From positions 1,467,501-1,531,500 of the forward strand of contig NC_135795.1 in NCBI RefSeq assembly GCF_051106095.1: a stretch of DNA of 64,000 nt. The letters run 5' to 3'. The notes below the pieces were generated by a model. It was not told the DNA's origin. It did not search any database and saw only the letters and a program-made list of their open reading frames with translations. Made by a program: the position numbers and the translations under genes. This stretch comes from Pogona vitticeps (lineage: Eukaryota; Chordata; Lepidosauria; Squamata; Agamidae). Below are positions 14,001 through 25,039 of this stretch, piece after piece (the stretch's first letter is position 1; each line of letters opens with the position of its first letter).

Positions 14001-15720
14001 TTTTCTGTGTATAAAACACCCCATGTATAAGACATCCCCCACTTTTCTAACCCAAAATAAAGAAATCTAAGTGGGGCTTAGCAAACGTAGGGGAAAATGC
14101 TGCAGGATGGCTTTGATCCCTGCTTTCTCCCTTTGTGCTAAGCCTCGCGTGACTTAGCAAAAGGAGGGGGAAAGGGATCAAACCAATTCCATGACTGTAC
14201 AATCATTTTGATCCCTTTCCCCCTTATACAGCCACGAGATTGCTTTGATACTTCCCCCCTCCTTTTGCTAAGCCCCATGGGACTTAGCAAGCAAAGAGGA
14301 AAGCAGAGATTAAAGCGATCCTGCAGCACTTTGATCCCTGCTTTCCTTTGCTAAGGTTTAGCACGTAGAGGGGAAAGCAGGTATCAAAACCCTGCAGGAT
14401 CGCTTTGATCCCTGCTTTCCCCTCCACTTGTTTTTTTTTCCTCCTCAGCTTACTTCCGTGTATAAGACGACCATCAATTTTTAATTCTAAAGATTTTAGA
14501 CAAAAGTATAGTCCTATACACAGAAAAAAATACAGTATCTATTTCTAGGATTTTTCTTCTACTATTTTTAACATTTTCAGAATGCGGGCAAGTGAGTAAC
14601 AGGATTCGGATCCCACAGATACAGGAGCCCTGCTGGATAGACCTGTTGGCGAAGCCTTGTCCGTCTATGCCGTAAGGGCATGGGGAGGCTTTTCTCCTAC
14701 TGCTGGTTTAAAGAGTTTCGGTTGTGAGATTTCAATGAGATTTCACCAGGGAGAGATGAGCCTCTCATCCACCAAGAGGCCCGTGCAACCAAACAAGTCA
14801 CTTACCCTTCGAAATCGTAGCATTTCACCACTTTCAAATACCGGATCAGCTCGCTGTAACTGGGGGAACAAGACAACACATTCATGTTATGTTGCTTTAG
14901 TTCAGTCATTTGATTACAGTAGGATCCCCATATCTGTGGGGGATCGGTTCTGAGACCTCCCCGTGGATGCTGAAAAATGTGGATAGCAAACGCTATTATA
15001 AAAGTGGATTCTGTACCCAGCGCGCTCTCCGGCTCCTCTAGTAGTCAGTTTTTGGTAACTTCATTGTCAGAAACATGTGTTTATGTGATTTTAAAATACA
15101 TGTTTTTAATATTTCAAGATCATGGAAAACTGAATCGGCGGATACCAATTCCGCGGATAAAGGGGGGGGTTCCTACTACACTGCCTGATTTAGTGCCATG
15201 CATGCTCTGGGTGCTTAATGATAACCAAACCATTAAGCCCAAATATAAACTTCCCACAAGCCCCAATCAAGCCGAGCGCCAACCCAGCGTGTTGCTGCTG
15301 ACAGTGCTCATATTTAATGCAGAGGGAGAATATCTCTAAAGGCTTCACGGAAGAAGACGGCATTTAATAGTTTAGAAAAGGCCCGGAGGGAGGGAGGGGG
15401 AATGACAGACCTCCATAGGGAAGCTGTTCCTGCAATGCAGGGGGTCGCCACCAAGAAGGTTGGGCACCTCGGAGTGGCTACCCCATAGACCAGCCTGGGT
15501 GGATCGGCTGGCACAGGCTGATGTTCATCAGGGGAGGAGCTCTGATGGATAACAGGGTCCTTTTAAGGCAGGAATGGGCCAAAGCCACCTGCCAGTCCTG
15601 GGCACACGAGCCCATGCTCCACCACCCCCTTCCAGACATGGCTTTATGCCAGGATGAGACCCAACACAGGAACCATCACTCGACCAAGGCAAACCTCTCA
15701 GCAACACAGCCTAAAAAAAA

Positions 15721-15752
<32 letters not shown>

Positions 15753-18700
15753 GCTCAGGCAGGATTTTCCGGCCCCAGAGAGGTTCCTGAAATTCTTCAC
15801 TTGCTTTTAAGAGAAAGAAGGGGGGAAATGTTTGATCCTTGCAGTTGGAGTGCACCTTAAAACACACTGTGAACCTCATTCTTCAAAGACTTCCCTGCCT
15901 CTTTATTACTACAAGATACAATTGTGGCCCAGGTTATTATTATTGAGAAGAAAAAAGACAAATTTTATTTATAGAAGAGTGAGTCCTCTGGAGGCAGTAC
16001 ACGTCTGAGGACCAGACCCCCCAGGGAGATTTCCACCGCGACCATTCTGGCCTCCAGCTCAAGATGTCCAAGACTCAGGGGATCAAATTCTGGGATAGAC
16101 CCTTTCTTGCAGGGCGGTTCTTTCACCTGGACGTTTTTTCCTACCACTCCCCGGGGGCTTACTGTCGGTCGGCTTCCAGCCTCTCGATCCGTGCCTCTAT
16201 CACCGGTAAAGTTTCGCAAAGAATCTCCTCCTTCCCCTTCCTGATCCTGCGGCCGTTGGTGTTATGTCCCCTTAAGACCGAGGTCAGCAAGTCGTGTTTC
16301 CACGTGAAGAAATCTAAGCTGAAACGGAAAAGGAAGACACAATCTTAGAGGGTAGGAGAGAAGTGGAGTGATGGCGCCAAGCCGGGAACTGTACCTTCTC
16401 CTGTAGTCCCTGAGCCACCCAGAGGGGCCACGTGGATACCAGCGTAATTACAGCCAAGATGCTACTCAAGGTTTTAGCAGGGTGTCTGTGGGGCCAGGAC
16501 GTTTGCACCTCTTTCCCATACAGATCCCTGTTGAGAGAACTCACACTGAAAAAAGGGACCAAGTTGTTGAATGCACAGAGTTCGTGGAATTAACTTTTCC
16601 TTGCTCTGCATCAGAGCAATTGCATTTATTTAAAAACAAAAACAAAGCTCTCTGTGATGCCTGGAGAATGACACACTTTATTTGATACCCCAAGACTTTT
16701 TACTGTCTTCAACAGGCTAGCACAGTCGCCCTGCGGACAAACTGTGTATCTACAGGTTTGTCTGAACTTTTCTGGCTGCTAATCCTAACTCCGGCAATTT
16801 GGGGGCGAAATGCTGAGCCTGTTTTCGGGAGCCCCGTTTCCTAGCCTGGGTGGAAGGGTACAAAAGAAAACGAGCGCCAGGAGGAAAGACGACAAAATCC
16901 AGGCAGGCTGAGCCTTGGGAAAAGAAGACTGAGGGAGGATAGGATAATACTTTTCAAAGACTTGAAAGGGAGTCCTGCAGAAGAGGGGCAGGATCGGTTC
17001 TCAATCATCCCAGAGTGCCAGACGCACAATCATGAGCACAAGTGACAGGAAGCCAGATTTCGGCTGAATATCAGGAAAGATGTAACTGTCAGAGCGGTAC
17101 GACAAGGGAACCCATGACTTCAGAAGGAGGTGGTGAGGGCTCCAACGCTATGGAGGCCTTCAAGAGAACATTGGACCACCCTCGGGCCAGATCAGCTTGG
17201 ATTTGGATTCCTACATCAGGCAGGGGGTTGGACTCGATGGCCTTTCAGCCCCCTTCCAAATCCATGATTCTAGGATTCTAAGATATTCTGCATATACGAG
17301 GAAAGCATTTCAAGGACCAGACTCTTCCCCAGATGCTGGTGAGCAGGATTCCATCAAACGCAACCGATCTTCCGGCTTTTGGCCCAGTTTTTTTTCCCAT
17401 TGATGCCACTTAGAGGAAAGCCAAAACATTTTAACCAGTGAGTGAATTTAAACGGACCTGAAAACCCTTCCAAAAAAAAACCTGTGGCATTTTTGCCTGG
17501 ATGAATATGCTTGGGGGCGGGGGGTGGTGGTGTCTAATTTAATTTTCATGCTGCTCCCTTTGTAAGGAGACAGTCTAAGGCTTCCCCAGATCAGCTGTGT
17601 TGTACTCGGAGAGGGCAGAAAAACAAATCTAGTTGAGGAACGCCCAAGGATTGGGAAGACCTTTAGCTAAAAGCCTTGGAAGTCATTTAGCCATTTCTCT
17701 TCCACATCAGATATTTACGGGATGTTTTGGAACACAGCATCCCTAACCCATTTGTTAAAAAACTGTGAAATGTCCAGATACAGGCAATGCACCCCTTGGA
17801 GGAAACCTACCTCTCCATGAATCCGTAGCAGTGAATGGGGAAGGGAATCAAGCGGAAGACTCTGGTTAATTTATCCCGCAAAGGCACGGGGAAGTCATTC
17901 GCAATCAGAAGCCTCTGAAGTCGTCTCGTGATCCTGCGGAACATCAGGGGAAACTCTGAAGGAGGGCTTGAACGAAAGCAGCTGAGTTGCTTGTACGGGA
18001 ACCTTTGCCAAACCCCACCAGGAGAAGGTGATCCCTTGAACCTCAAGAGGAGGAACCAGGTGTGGGACCGGGGGGGGGGGGGGGGGACGGACAGGTGGGA
18101 GCTGACAAGGCTCAGACCACCGGTTTCCCTTCGCCCTGGTCTCCTCCGGTCGGGCACTTCTCTGAAGAGTGAATTACTACTTCTGGAAGCTGTTCAAGAA
18201 CAACAGGTTCACGATCTTGTCAGCAAAAGGTGGCCACATCACTGCACAAACAGTTTTTTCCAGGAAGGCGTTTAAGTCCTGGGCTGTGTTTTGCTCATCC
18301 CCGGTTTAGGCAGACTAAGAGGGTGGAGCCCGAATCTTCCATCTTCCCTTTTGAAGTTACACAGTTGCTGGCTGTTATGTTTTGCGGGGGATTTAACCTC
18401 TGCATCTGCCATGCCCCTGGCTTGCAAAGTCATTCAAAATGAGGATGAGCGAACGATGTGCTAAATTTAGAAGCGGGGAGAAGTGGTCAACAGATCTCCC
18501 AGAAGAACTGAAGTTCCAGTTTTCATTAAACAATTTAATAGGCTTCTGTTTGGTGTCAAAAGGTGATGAGAAAATCCAAAATTAGAAAATCACTGGAGGC
18601 TTGGTGTTCTCATTTCCAAAGCTCCAGGTAGAGGGGAGAAGAGAAAGAATTATCTCTGCCAAGTTAACAGCAGGGTCAAGGGCCAGCTTGGCAACTTAGT

Positions 18701-21700
18701 TTAGTGTAGTGAAATTTGGCTTGGGTTGAGGTTGGGGTTTGGTTGAGTTGGGTTGGGTTTGAATTGGGTTGAATTTGAGTTGGGTTGGGTTTGAATTGGG
18801 TTGAATTTGAGTTGGGTTATATTTGAGTTGGGTTTGAGTCGAGTTGAATTTGAGTTGGGTTGCGTTGGGTTTGAGTTGGGTTGAATTTGAGTTGCGTTGG
18901 GTTTGAGTTGGGTTATATTTGAGTTGGGTTTGAGTCGGGTTGAATTTGAGTTGGGTTGCGTTGGGTTTGAGTTGGGTTAAATTTGATTTGGATTGGGTTG
19001 GGTTTGAGTTGGGTTGAATTTGAGCTGGCTTGGGCTTGAGTTGGGTTAAATTTGAGTTGGATTTGAGTTGGGTTGAATTTGAGTTGGGTTAAATTTGAGT
19101 TGGGTTAAATTTGAGTTGGGTTTGAGTTGGGTTGGGTTTGAGGTCTCAGCCAGAACATTAAACAGCCAGACGCTGAAAATAAAGCCCCTCCCCACTGACC
19201 CCTTCAGGCAACATCATGCCAACCTCCCCCCAACCCTAACATCACAACACTTCTGCTCCGCAATGCTGGGCGCACCTCTGAGGGAGCAGCAAAATGGGCA
19301 CTATCATGATATCAAGATACAGGCAAGTGTGTCCTCTCTTTCAGCAAGTAAAAAAAATCAAGACTTAAAACACCTTTTGCTCTTTTTTGCACCAGCAGGC
19401 AACCTCAGTGGAGTGACAGCGTATCCATTCAAATGACAACCAAACAGATTACATCCGTAACAGCACACGCCCGGGGAGTGATCGAGTGGTACCTTACCTG
19501 TCCATCAGGCATGTAACAGCCTTGATCAGGGAGGCCTCGTGATCCACATGTTGTGAGTAGCTGGCCGGCGGGGGGGGGGCGGGGGAAGAGAAAGGAAGTA
19601 CACATCAGGTTATTCTTCTCCAGCCTTTCGTGTTTATCTTGCAGACAAGCAAAACAAGTTTTCCTGCTCAAATGTTCCCTCAGAAGTGGAAAGGTGGCCA
19701 ATTTTTACCTCCCTTTTCTTAGCACTCCACAGAATTGTAAGGAGCCGGAGAAGGGAAAATGGCAGACGCAGGGGAGGGGGATCAGGAGACAGGGATCTCG
19801 TGGTCTCGTGTGCTCCCAGAGGCATCTGGTGGGGGCCACGGTGAGACACAGGAAGCTGGACTAGATGGGCCCTTGGCCTGATCCAGCAGGGCTCCTCTGT
19901 TCTTAAGTGCCTCAGGGCAGACTAGGCTGTCAACAGACAGCTCAGCATTTTTGGCTGACAACTCTCCACGTTAAGAGCCACAGAAACCTCTCTCTCTCTC
20001 TCTCTCTCAAGCCTGCGGGGTCACTTACGAAGCTGGATCCTTGTGTAGTGCAATCTCCTGAGCTGCTCCCAGGAGGGCGATGGCCTCCGTTTTGGGCTTC
20101 TCTTTTTCAGCCTGGTTTAGAAATTCTGTGACAAGATTGGAAACAGAGGTATACCTAGGAAAAGCAAAAGTTATTTGGCATCGTAGATTCGAGCACAGGG
20201 GGGGAAATATTATTATTGTTTTCAACCGTGTACATGGTGAGATTAGGCAAAATGTGAGCAGATATTCATGGATCAACCAACTTCACAGATAATATAGAAA
20301 AAAACTCCATGCCATGGCAGAAGAAACCCAAAGGGGGGGGGGGGGGGAAGAAGAAAAATGGAGAAAAATAGAGAATTCCTGGAAGTCAGATGTAAGAAAA
20401 ACACAAAAGGCTTTAGGATTCGAATCATCAGGTTTTTCAGGGACAGACATTTTCAATGTCTCCCACCCTGTTTCACCAACGCGAATGGACCAGAAAGCTG
20501 TCCTTAGCCAGCTCTGAAAAACCTTAATGAGGAAACAGACTCAGGCTGAACCTTTCTTTTGGCTAATGGTTACAGGAGGAAGGGAATTAAGTTAGAAAAA
20601 TACAGGAAGAGAGTGTCAGGCATTAACAAGCTGTTAAAAGAACAGCCGAGAAATCCTGAGTAAGGCAGGGTATGTGAGCCAGGGCTAAATTTGATGTGAA
20701 AAGAATAAAATATTTTGAGAATCTGAAACCATTTTTTACTCTCTGTTGGGCCTTCAAGGGTCTCTCCTCTCCTGAGGAGCACCTCACCTCCCATTTTTGA
20801 CAGCAAGAAATGGCACAATTACTCCCTAGATGCAATTTCACTCTCCTCAGGTCCTTTCTTAGGTGAGATTTTTTAAAAACACACACACACACACACACAG
20901 AAAGGATCCGGCCACATGCTCACGCAAACAGGGGTTCCCAAACGGCATCTCAGAGCGTCACCTGTATAAGACAGGCGAGTGGAGGCCGCAGAAATCACAC
21001 TTGCCGGGCCCCAAATTTTGGTGACAGAAACATTCGTGGGAATCCGAGAACACTCTCTCGCCCATCAGGTACTGATTATATTCCACGGAAATGTCGTTCA
21101 TGAATTTCTGGAGAAGCGTCCCTGTGAAAGAAAGGGGGTAAAGGATAAGACGCAAGGAAGCTTCAGGTTTATTTGCTGGCACCTGTTTTCTACTTATTTC
21201 CTCTCTGGCACAAACTGAGCAGGACAGAAAGCGGATGTCCTTAGGATGCTACGACTTGGGCATGACAGAAGAGGTGTTCCTGACAAGCAGCCTCAAGATT
21301 TGAATACTGCAATTCCTAAAACCCAAGCTGCAAAAATTAACAAGAGAATTAACAGAGCCTGCACACCAGAAATGTCTGCCTGCAAGGAGTCTGTCCAGCG
21401 CATCTCTGTATGATTTGCTGGCCTGCCTTCTTGCTTGCTAGTTTCCGCACCAGGTGTGGGAAGGCTCACTCTATACACTTCCTGAGGTAGAAATGACTTG
21501 CTGACAGAGGGAACTCATTCCCCAACAGGAACTCATGCAGAGACAAAGCACACACTCTTAGAGAGGCAGTTCTGATCCACGCTCATGCCCAAGGGGCATC
21601 TAGTTTTACTTCAGAGGAAGCAGCTTTGTCAGCCATTCAGAATCTGAGAAACCCTGAAAATCGGAGTATATTTTTTAAATCCAACTAATTTAATTTGTTA

Positions 21701-24134
21701 AGATCCAATTTATTTAATCTCCAACTATAGAAAGCTGGTGCCATAAGGCAAAAGACGTAACCCTTGAAATCTCAAAAAAAACCCTTCTAGGCCTTGGCTT
21801 GATTTCAAGTTAGGTGAGGGAAAACTCGCTGATGCGTTTGCAGAAGAAATGTAAAACAGTGAATAGGCAGTGGTGGAAATGTTTCTTGTTCAATGCTCTC
21901 TTAACTGCATATTCAGTTGAATATCAGGAAAATAAACTTCTTAACTGTTAGAGCAGTGCGACAATGGAACCCACAACCTCGGGAGGTGGTGAGCAGTGCT
22001 CCAACGCAGGAGGCCTTTTCACGAGAAAACTGGACCACCCTCTTTCTCAGATCTGCTTGGATTTGGCTTTCCTGCCATGAGCTTGGTGGGGCTTGATGGC
22101 CTTAGAAAGCCCCCCCCCTTCGGACTCCATGATTCCAAAATTCTGCTGTTTTGGGGCTTCCAACGCCTTTTGCAAATAAGGTCACATTACAGGCGTCTGG
22201 ATTCAGATGGCCAGCTGGATGGAAATACCCTTCGCAAGCTACCCAAGCTACCCGGAGGAACCTAGCAGGACGATGAGGTCCGGAGATAAGAAACCAACAG
22301 CCTTCGACTCCATGAATCCCGGAAGCCCCTGACGCCAACCTCGATCCGCTCACCTCCACGCTTCACATCCGCATCTATTTCGGCGAGCTCCAGGCTGAGC
22401 GTGGCCAGGCCTCCGGTGAAGCCGAACTTCCACAGATCCTTCCAATACTGGCTCTTGTTATGTGCGTTGCAGTGGCAAAGGGACGGAGTCGTCCAATATG
22501 TGCACTAGAGTAAGGAGGGGGGGGGGGATGGAAATCCAGCATTACCACACTCACCATCTTCAGAACGCTTAACAACCGGCAAGGAACACTGGCGGCTGAC
22601 TCTGGTTGGTATCCCCTTCCCACTCTATTTCAAAAGCTCGGGGTGAAGTCCACCTGAAGGCAGAAAGCATCCCACAAAAGCAGGGATGACCAAAGAGGGT
22701 TCACATCCCGAAGCCCCTGCTTACTTCCACAACCGGTGTGTTGCATATATAACAGTAGCACTCCTCACACGTCTGTGCGTTTACTTCAATGGGAAATCTT
22801 GTCTCACACTTGGCACGCCTGGAAAGATTTTTGATCTTATTTCATTAAAATATTTTTATCTCACCTTTCTCCTTAAAAAGGACCCAAGGCGGCTCGCATC
22901 ATTAAAAAGACAATATTTTAAAGCCCAAAAACAGTAAGTATACAAATATTTAACTCAGATCAAACAAACAGCACACGAAAAATGATAAAACAAAGTCCTA
23001 GAATCATGGTGCCGGAAGGGGCCTCTAAGGCTATCTAGTCCAACCCCAAAAGGCAAGCAGAGAGAAGAGACTACGAAACCAAGCCATGAAACGGGAAGCC
23101 TTCTTCAAGAACAACAGATGCACCAGCATCCGATTGCAACTTCTGTGCTGGCATTTCTCAGGCAACCAAATAGAGAAATAGTCCCCGATGAGCAGAGAAA
23201 CAGAAGGGGTACCATCAAAGATGGCTGGTCATCACGTCAGATCCTGCTTCTGAGCAAGAGAGTTGGGTTAGATGAGCGTTAAGTCCCTTCTAGCTCTGTA
23301 ACACTGGTAGATTAAAAGGAAGGGCACACAATGAAGAATCCTCAACCTATTGGTCTTAAGAACACTGTCTCAGGACGATGGGGTTGGCCCTCCTCCCCAG
23401 CCCAGGTACGTACACAAAGGGGAAGGTCGTGCAGTCGTATCTCGCGTGGGGCATCAGTTTCGCTCGCTTGCAGAACGTCACCACCAACTCGCACTCCTCG
23501 TCCACAACTTCATTGGTCCAGTTCTCACTGGAGGGAAATTCTTCTGGAAAAGACAAACACGCTGAGGATCGCTTCATGGTAAGGACACAAAGGCGTCCAC
23601 TTAAAGCCACTGCTCGCCTACAGGCCTGTCTTAGTTTCAGGCCGAGAGTCCAACCGAAAAGACTGCTTCTGTCTGGCAGAAGAAAATAGATGAATACACA
23701 CGAAAACAACACCATGTAATTGATGACGCACATGGCAGTTCCATGTGATGTTTATTCCGGATGTCCAGAATGCTTTAAGGCAGAAGTGGCCAACTCCCGG
23801 CCCTCCAGACGCTGGACTACAACACCCATCAGACTTTTCCAGCATCACCAATCACCGAGTCACAAGCCAACCACTCTTGTCTAAAAAGCACCTCTATGTA
23901 GGCAGCTCTCTAAATCTTTATTTCATTTCTTTCCTGTGAAGGGTTTGATTTGATGCAAAGTTTAGCAAAGGGGATCTTGATGTCTCCGTTCCATTTTGGG
24001 AAAGAAAACACACAGCAAATACCTGAACGTTCGACCAGCACAACAGAATCATCCAAAGAGTTCTTGGTTTGTTCGTCAGGAATCAGGGGAATGAAATCTT
24101 TTCTGTCTACATCATCCACCTCTGGACCGTCCAT
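8100..24134 (-). CDS. Unrecognised multi-exon gene; Cys/His-rich N-terminal half and helical C-terminal half (670 aa)
   Basis: I do not recognise this gene. Coding exons, 5' to 3': 24134-24023, 23543-23414, 22818-22725, 22504-22354, 21121-20962, 20154-20029, 19560-19498, 17933-17811, 16318-16163, 14859-14806, 13696-13531, 13363-13301, 12348-12265, 11968-11861, 11001-10880, 10056-9943, 9041-8999, 8243-8100. Every junction has AG/GT borders and matching phase, and the sum is 2013 bases without an internal stop. The start (GGAGATGG) has a good context. Residues 70-75 are HARYDC. A likely zinc-binding cluster follows (C85, C98, C101, C103, C106, C113, C122, H123, C124, H127), then a second Cys group (C193, C195, C204, C207). 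From about 210 the protein is Leu-rich and probably all-helical, with a CC..C at 423-427. There is no signal peptide or membrane segment. The weakest junctions are the GTTCCC donor at 13530 and the short-tract acceptor at 13364. A similar HARYDC...C..C.C..C...CHC arrangement occurs, as I recall, in plant SNF2-type and related proteins; function is unknown. Confidence is high for a gene, low for any role. Confidence 0.8.
8811..8842. repeat. (CCCA)n/(CACT)n array
   Basis: Six CCCA units grade into CACT units. The array lies immediately beside the doubtful exon at 8838-8925 and supplies its GTGAGTGAGTG 'donor', a reason to doubt that exon. Confidence 0.8.
8838..8925 (-). other. Possible alternative exon, out of phase with its neighbours
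   Basis: One reading frame ([20 protein letters not shown]...) is open and ends at a GTGAGT donor. However, every acceptor AG upstream of it leaves one extra base, so it cannot follow the exon ending at 8999 in frame. Skipping it joins 8999 to 8243 cleanly, so I left it out of the main model. A similar out-of-phase candidate lies at 11453-11410. Each is either not an exon, a regulated cassette, or carries a one-base assembly error. Confidence 0.35.
9178..9292 (+). mobile_element. CR1 LINE 3' end
   Basis: The sequence has the standard reptile CR1 end: 'ctgccttgagcaggggg', 'ttggactggatggcc', then the terminal 'gattctatgat' tract. It is a short 5'-truncated copy in an intergenic/intronic position left of the exon at 8999-9041. 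Confidence 0.75.
9586..9822 (+). mobile_element. MITE with CAGTAGGA-type ends, copy 1
   Basis: It opens CAGTAGGATTCC and closes GGGTCCAACTG, with a central 'tctggctcctagtggcc' and 'attttcagaacgtgga'. Other copies at 12866-13120, 13851-14634, 14917-15178 and 30240-30457 share these landmarks. It is short, non-coding and lies in an intron of the unrecognised gene. End sequence and TA duplications in sister copies suggest a pogo/Tigger-type MITE. Confidence 0.65.
11297..11350 (+). repeat. RTE/SINE-like 3' tail fragment
   Basis: The sequence contains 'aagtcagaatcgacttgacg', close to the common squamate 3' end 'agtcggaatcgacttgacggca', followed by an AGAAGAACAGCAGC tail. It is too short for a firm family call. 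Confidence 0.4.
11476..11748. mobile_element. Tigger/pogo-like palindromic MITE, copy 1
   Basis: Ends are CAGTGGTGCCTCGC and GCGGGGCACCACTG, flanked on both sides by TA. The terminal inverted repeats are about 14 bases, and internal GCGAT/ATCGC words make long imperfect palindromes. It is non-coding and intronic. The second copy, at 61136-61548, has the same ends. Confidence 0.85.
12866..13120. mobile_element. CAGTAGGA-family MITE, copy 2
   Basis: Starts CGGTAGGACTTGGG after TA and ends GATGTCCTACTG before TA, so both the terminal inverted repeat and the target duplication are visible. It shares the 'tggctccctctaatagcca' and 'tttaatatttt' landmarks of the family. Confidence 0.75.
13851..14634. 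mobile_element. CAGTAGGA-family MITE, copy 3, split by a nested element
   Basis: The left part (13851-13993) and right part (14537-14634) together match the other copies, from 'caataggttcc' through 'ctgcctctagtggcca' to 'gatacaggagccctgctg'. They are interrupted inside the central 'agaaatatatatttctagg' segment. The interruption is the element listed at 13994-14536. Confidence 0.65.
13994..14536. mobile_element. Nested DNA-transposon-like element with ACCGTATTTTTCTGTGTATA ends
   Basis: The left end ACCGTATTTTTCTGTGTATA is mirrored at the right by TATACACAGAAAAAAATACAGT, an inverted repeat of about 20 bases. Near both ends is a 'gtataagac' word. The interior is built from four to five copies, in both orientations, of a unit around 'tttgatccctgctttcc' and 'tgctaagcc'. 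It is non-coding. Because it sits inside another MITE it must be the younger of the two. Confidence 0.65.
14917..15178. mobile_element. CAGTAGGA-family MITE, copy 4
   Basis: Preceded by TA, it opens CAGTAGGATCCCCATATCTG and closes near GGGGTTCCTACTA. It contains 'tccggctcctctagtagtca' and 'tttttaatatttcaagatcatgg', the family landmarks. It lies in an intron 58 bases from the exon at 14859-14806. Confidence 0.75.
15719..15752. repeat. (AAT)n microsatellite
   Basis: An A-run is followed by about eight AAT units and another A-run, in an intron of the unrecognised gene. Confidence 0.85.
16910..17282 (+). mobile_element. CR1 LINE 3' end, longest copy
   Basis: It runs from a 'tttcaaagacttgaaaggg' segment through 'atttcggctgaatatcagg', 'aaggaggtggtgagggctcc' and 'gttggactcgatggcc' to the terminal 'atgattctaggattctaag'. 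These are the landmarks of the last part of sauropsid CR1 in order. It is intronic in the unrecognised gene and oriented opposite to it. Confidence 0.85.
18716..19142. repeat. TTGGGTT-based minisatellite
   Basis: About 430 bases are built almost wholly from variants of GAGTTGGGTTGAATTT, GAGTTGGGTTTGAG and GGGTTATATTT, with a 16-23 base period and some point variation. The plus strand is G-rich with regularly spaced GGG runs. It lies in the intron between exons 19498-19560 and 17811-17933. Confidence 0.9.
19855..19907 (+). repeat. Short LINE/SINE 3'-end fragment
   Basis: It contains 'actagatgggcccttggcc' and 'tgatccagcagggctcctc' followed by TGTTCTTAAG, a common amniote LINE-type 3' end. It is too short to assign a subfamily. 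Confidence 0.5.
21895..22145 (+). mobile_element. CR1 LINE 3' end
   Basis: Landmarks in order: 'ttgaatatcaggaaaataaac', 'gagcagtgcgacaatggaacc', 'gatctgcttggatttgg', 'tgatggccttagaaagcccc', 'ccatgattccaaaattctg'. It is intronic, between exons 20962-21121 and 22354-22504. Confidence 0.8.
22354..23543 (-). other. Exons 2-4 of the unrecognised gene: candidate zinc-binding module
   Basis: Exon 2 (23543-23414) ends in phase after [11 protein letters not shown]. Exon 3 (22818-22725) supplies [16 protein letters not shown] and exon 4 (22504-22354) opens [18 protein letters not shown]. Joined, they give C-x2-C-x-C-x2-C, then a lone Cys and a C-H-C-x2-H group within about 45 residues. The spacing and the conserved aromatic and Trp positions suggest a folded metal-binding domain, not disordered Cys. 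Metal binding is inferred from residue pattern only. Confidence 0.7.
22860..22975. repeat. LINE 3'-end-like fragment ('cccaaggcggctc')
   Basis: The 'acctttctcct...ggacccaaggcggctcgcatc' text is a frequent reptile LINE/SINE 3' end and is followed by an A-rich tail. A related fragment lies at about 32150-32290. A short minus-oriented CR1 tail (22998-23052) adjoins it. Confidence 0.45.
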
Positions 24135-25039
24135 CTCCGCAGTGTGTTATGGACAGAGAAGACTTAAGCAAGTGGGCTACAAAGCAAGAGAGAAAAAGCT
24201 CAAGGCACAAACAGAGACCAGCCCAGTTCCAACCAGCTTCTATCTTCTGGGAGAACTGGGGGGGGGGGGGGCAATGCAGGAAGCACAATGACCCCTCAAG
24301 CCTTCAAGTCTGCAAAGAGAAGCTTTAACGAGTGCAGGGACGGAGGGATCAAGAAACACCAACCGTGCACCTGGTTTGCACGTACGAAAAAAACCAGCTT
24401 GATTCACGTTTTGTTTGCACACGTGCTTCCGTGGTGGGGGAGGGGGAACAGCACACGCTGGTTCTCTCCCTGTGAACATTCTGTATTCACAGTCACCGAC
24501 CGGGCAACACAGGTTAAGCAGAGAAACCGAAGGCCGGAGGAGAGCAACTCCAGCCGTCCTGAGCCAAGCAACAGATGGGCAGCCGGCTTACACCAAAGTA
24601 GACCGCAACGCCTCCAGCTCAGCAGCATCTTTCTGGGTCTGACACCCGCTCGCAGGGTGTGTGTGTGTGTGTGTCTGGGAGGCAGCCTCCAGAAAATGTG
24701 ACTTTTCTCCCCAGAAGTGGGGAACATTCCCAATCCACCCCACCCCCACCAAAAATAAAAACACTGCCCGAGGCTTGGGGGGGGGACATGTTGCTTTTTT
24801 GGACTACATTTCCCAGAATTCCCTAATCAGCCCGACCCCCCTGGCTTGCAAACACTTCTCTTTTTTTCCCTGGACTACAACTCCCATGTTCCCCCAACAG
24901 CACTCCTGTAAGCTGAGAACTATTACTTCGAGGAGGGGGGGGCGCCTGAAAGCCTCCAGCTAGCAAAGCCACAGGCTGGCAAAGGTCCCCCCCCTTTTGA
25001 GGGGGGACTACAACACCCATTACCCCCAAACAGGTGGCT

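Noticed and set aside
18716-19142. Interstitial telomere block
   Set aside because: The unit is TTGGGTT-like with an AATTTGAG part, not TTAGGG.
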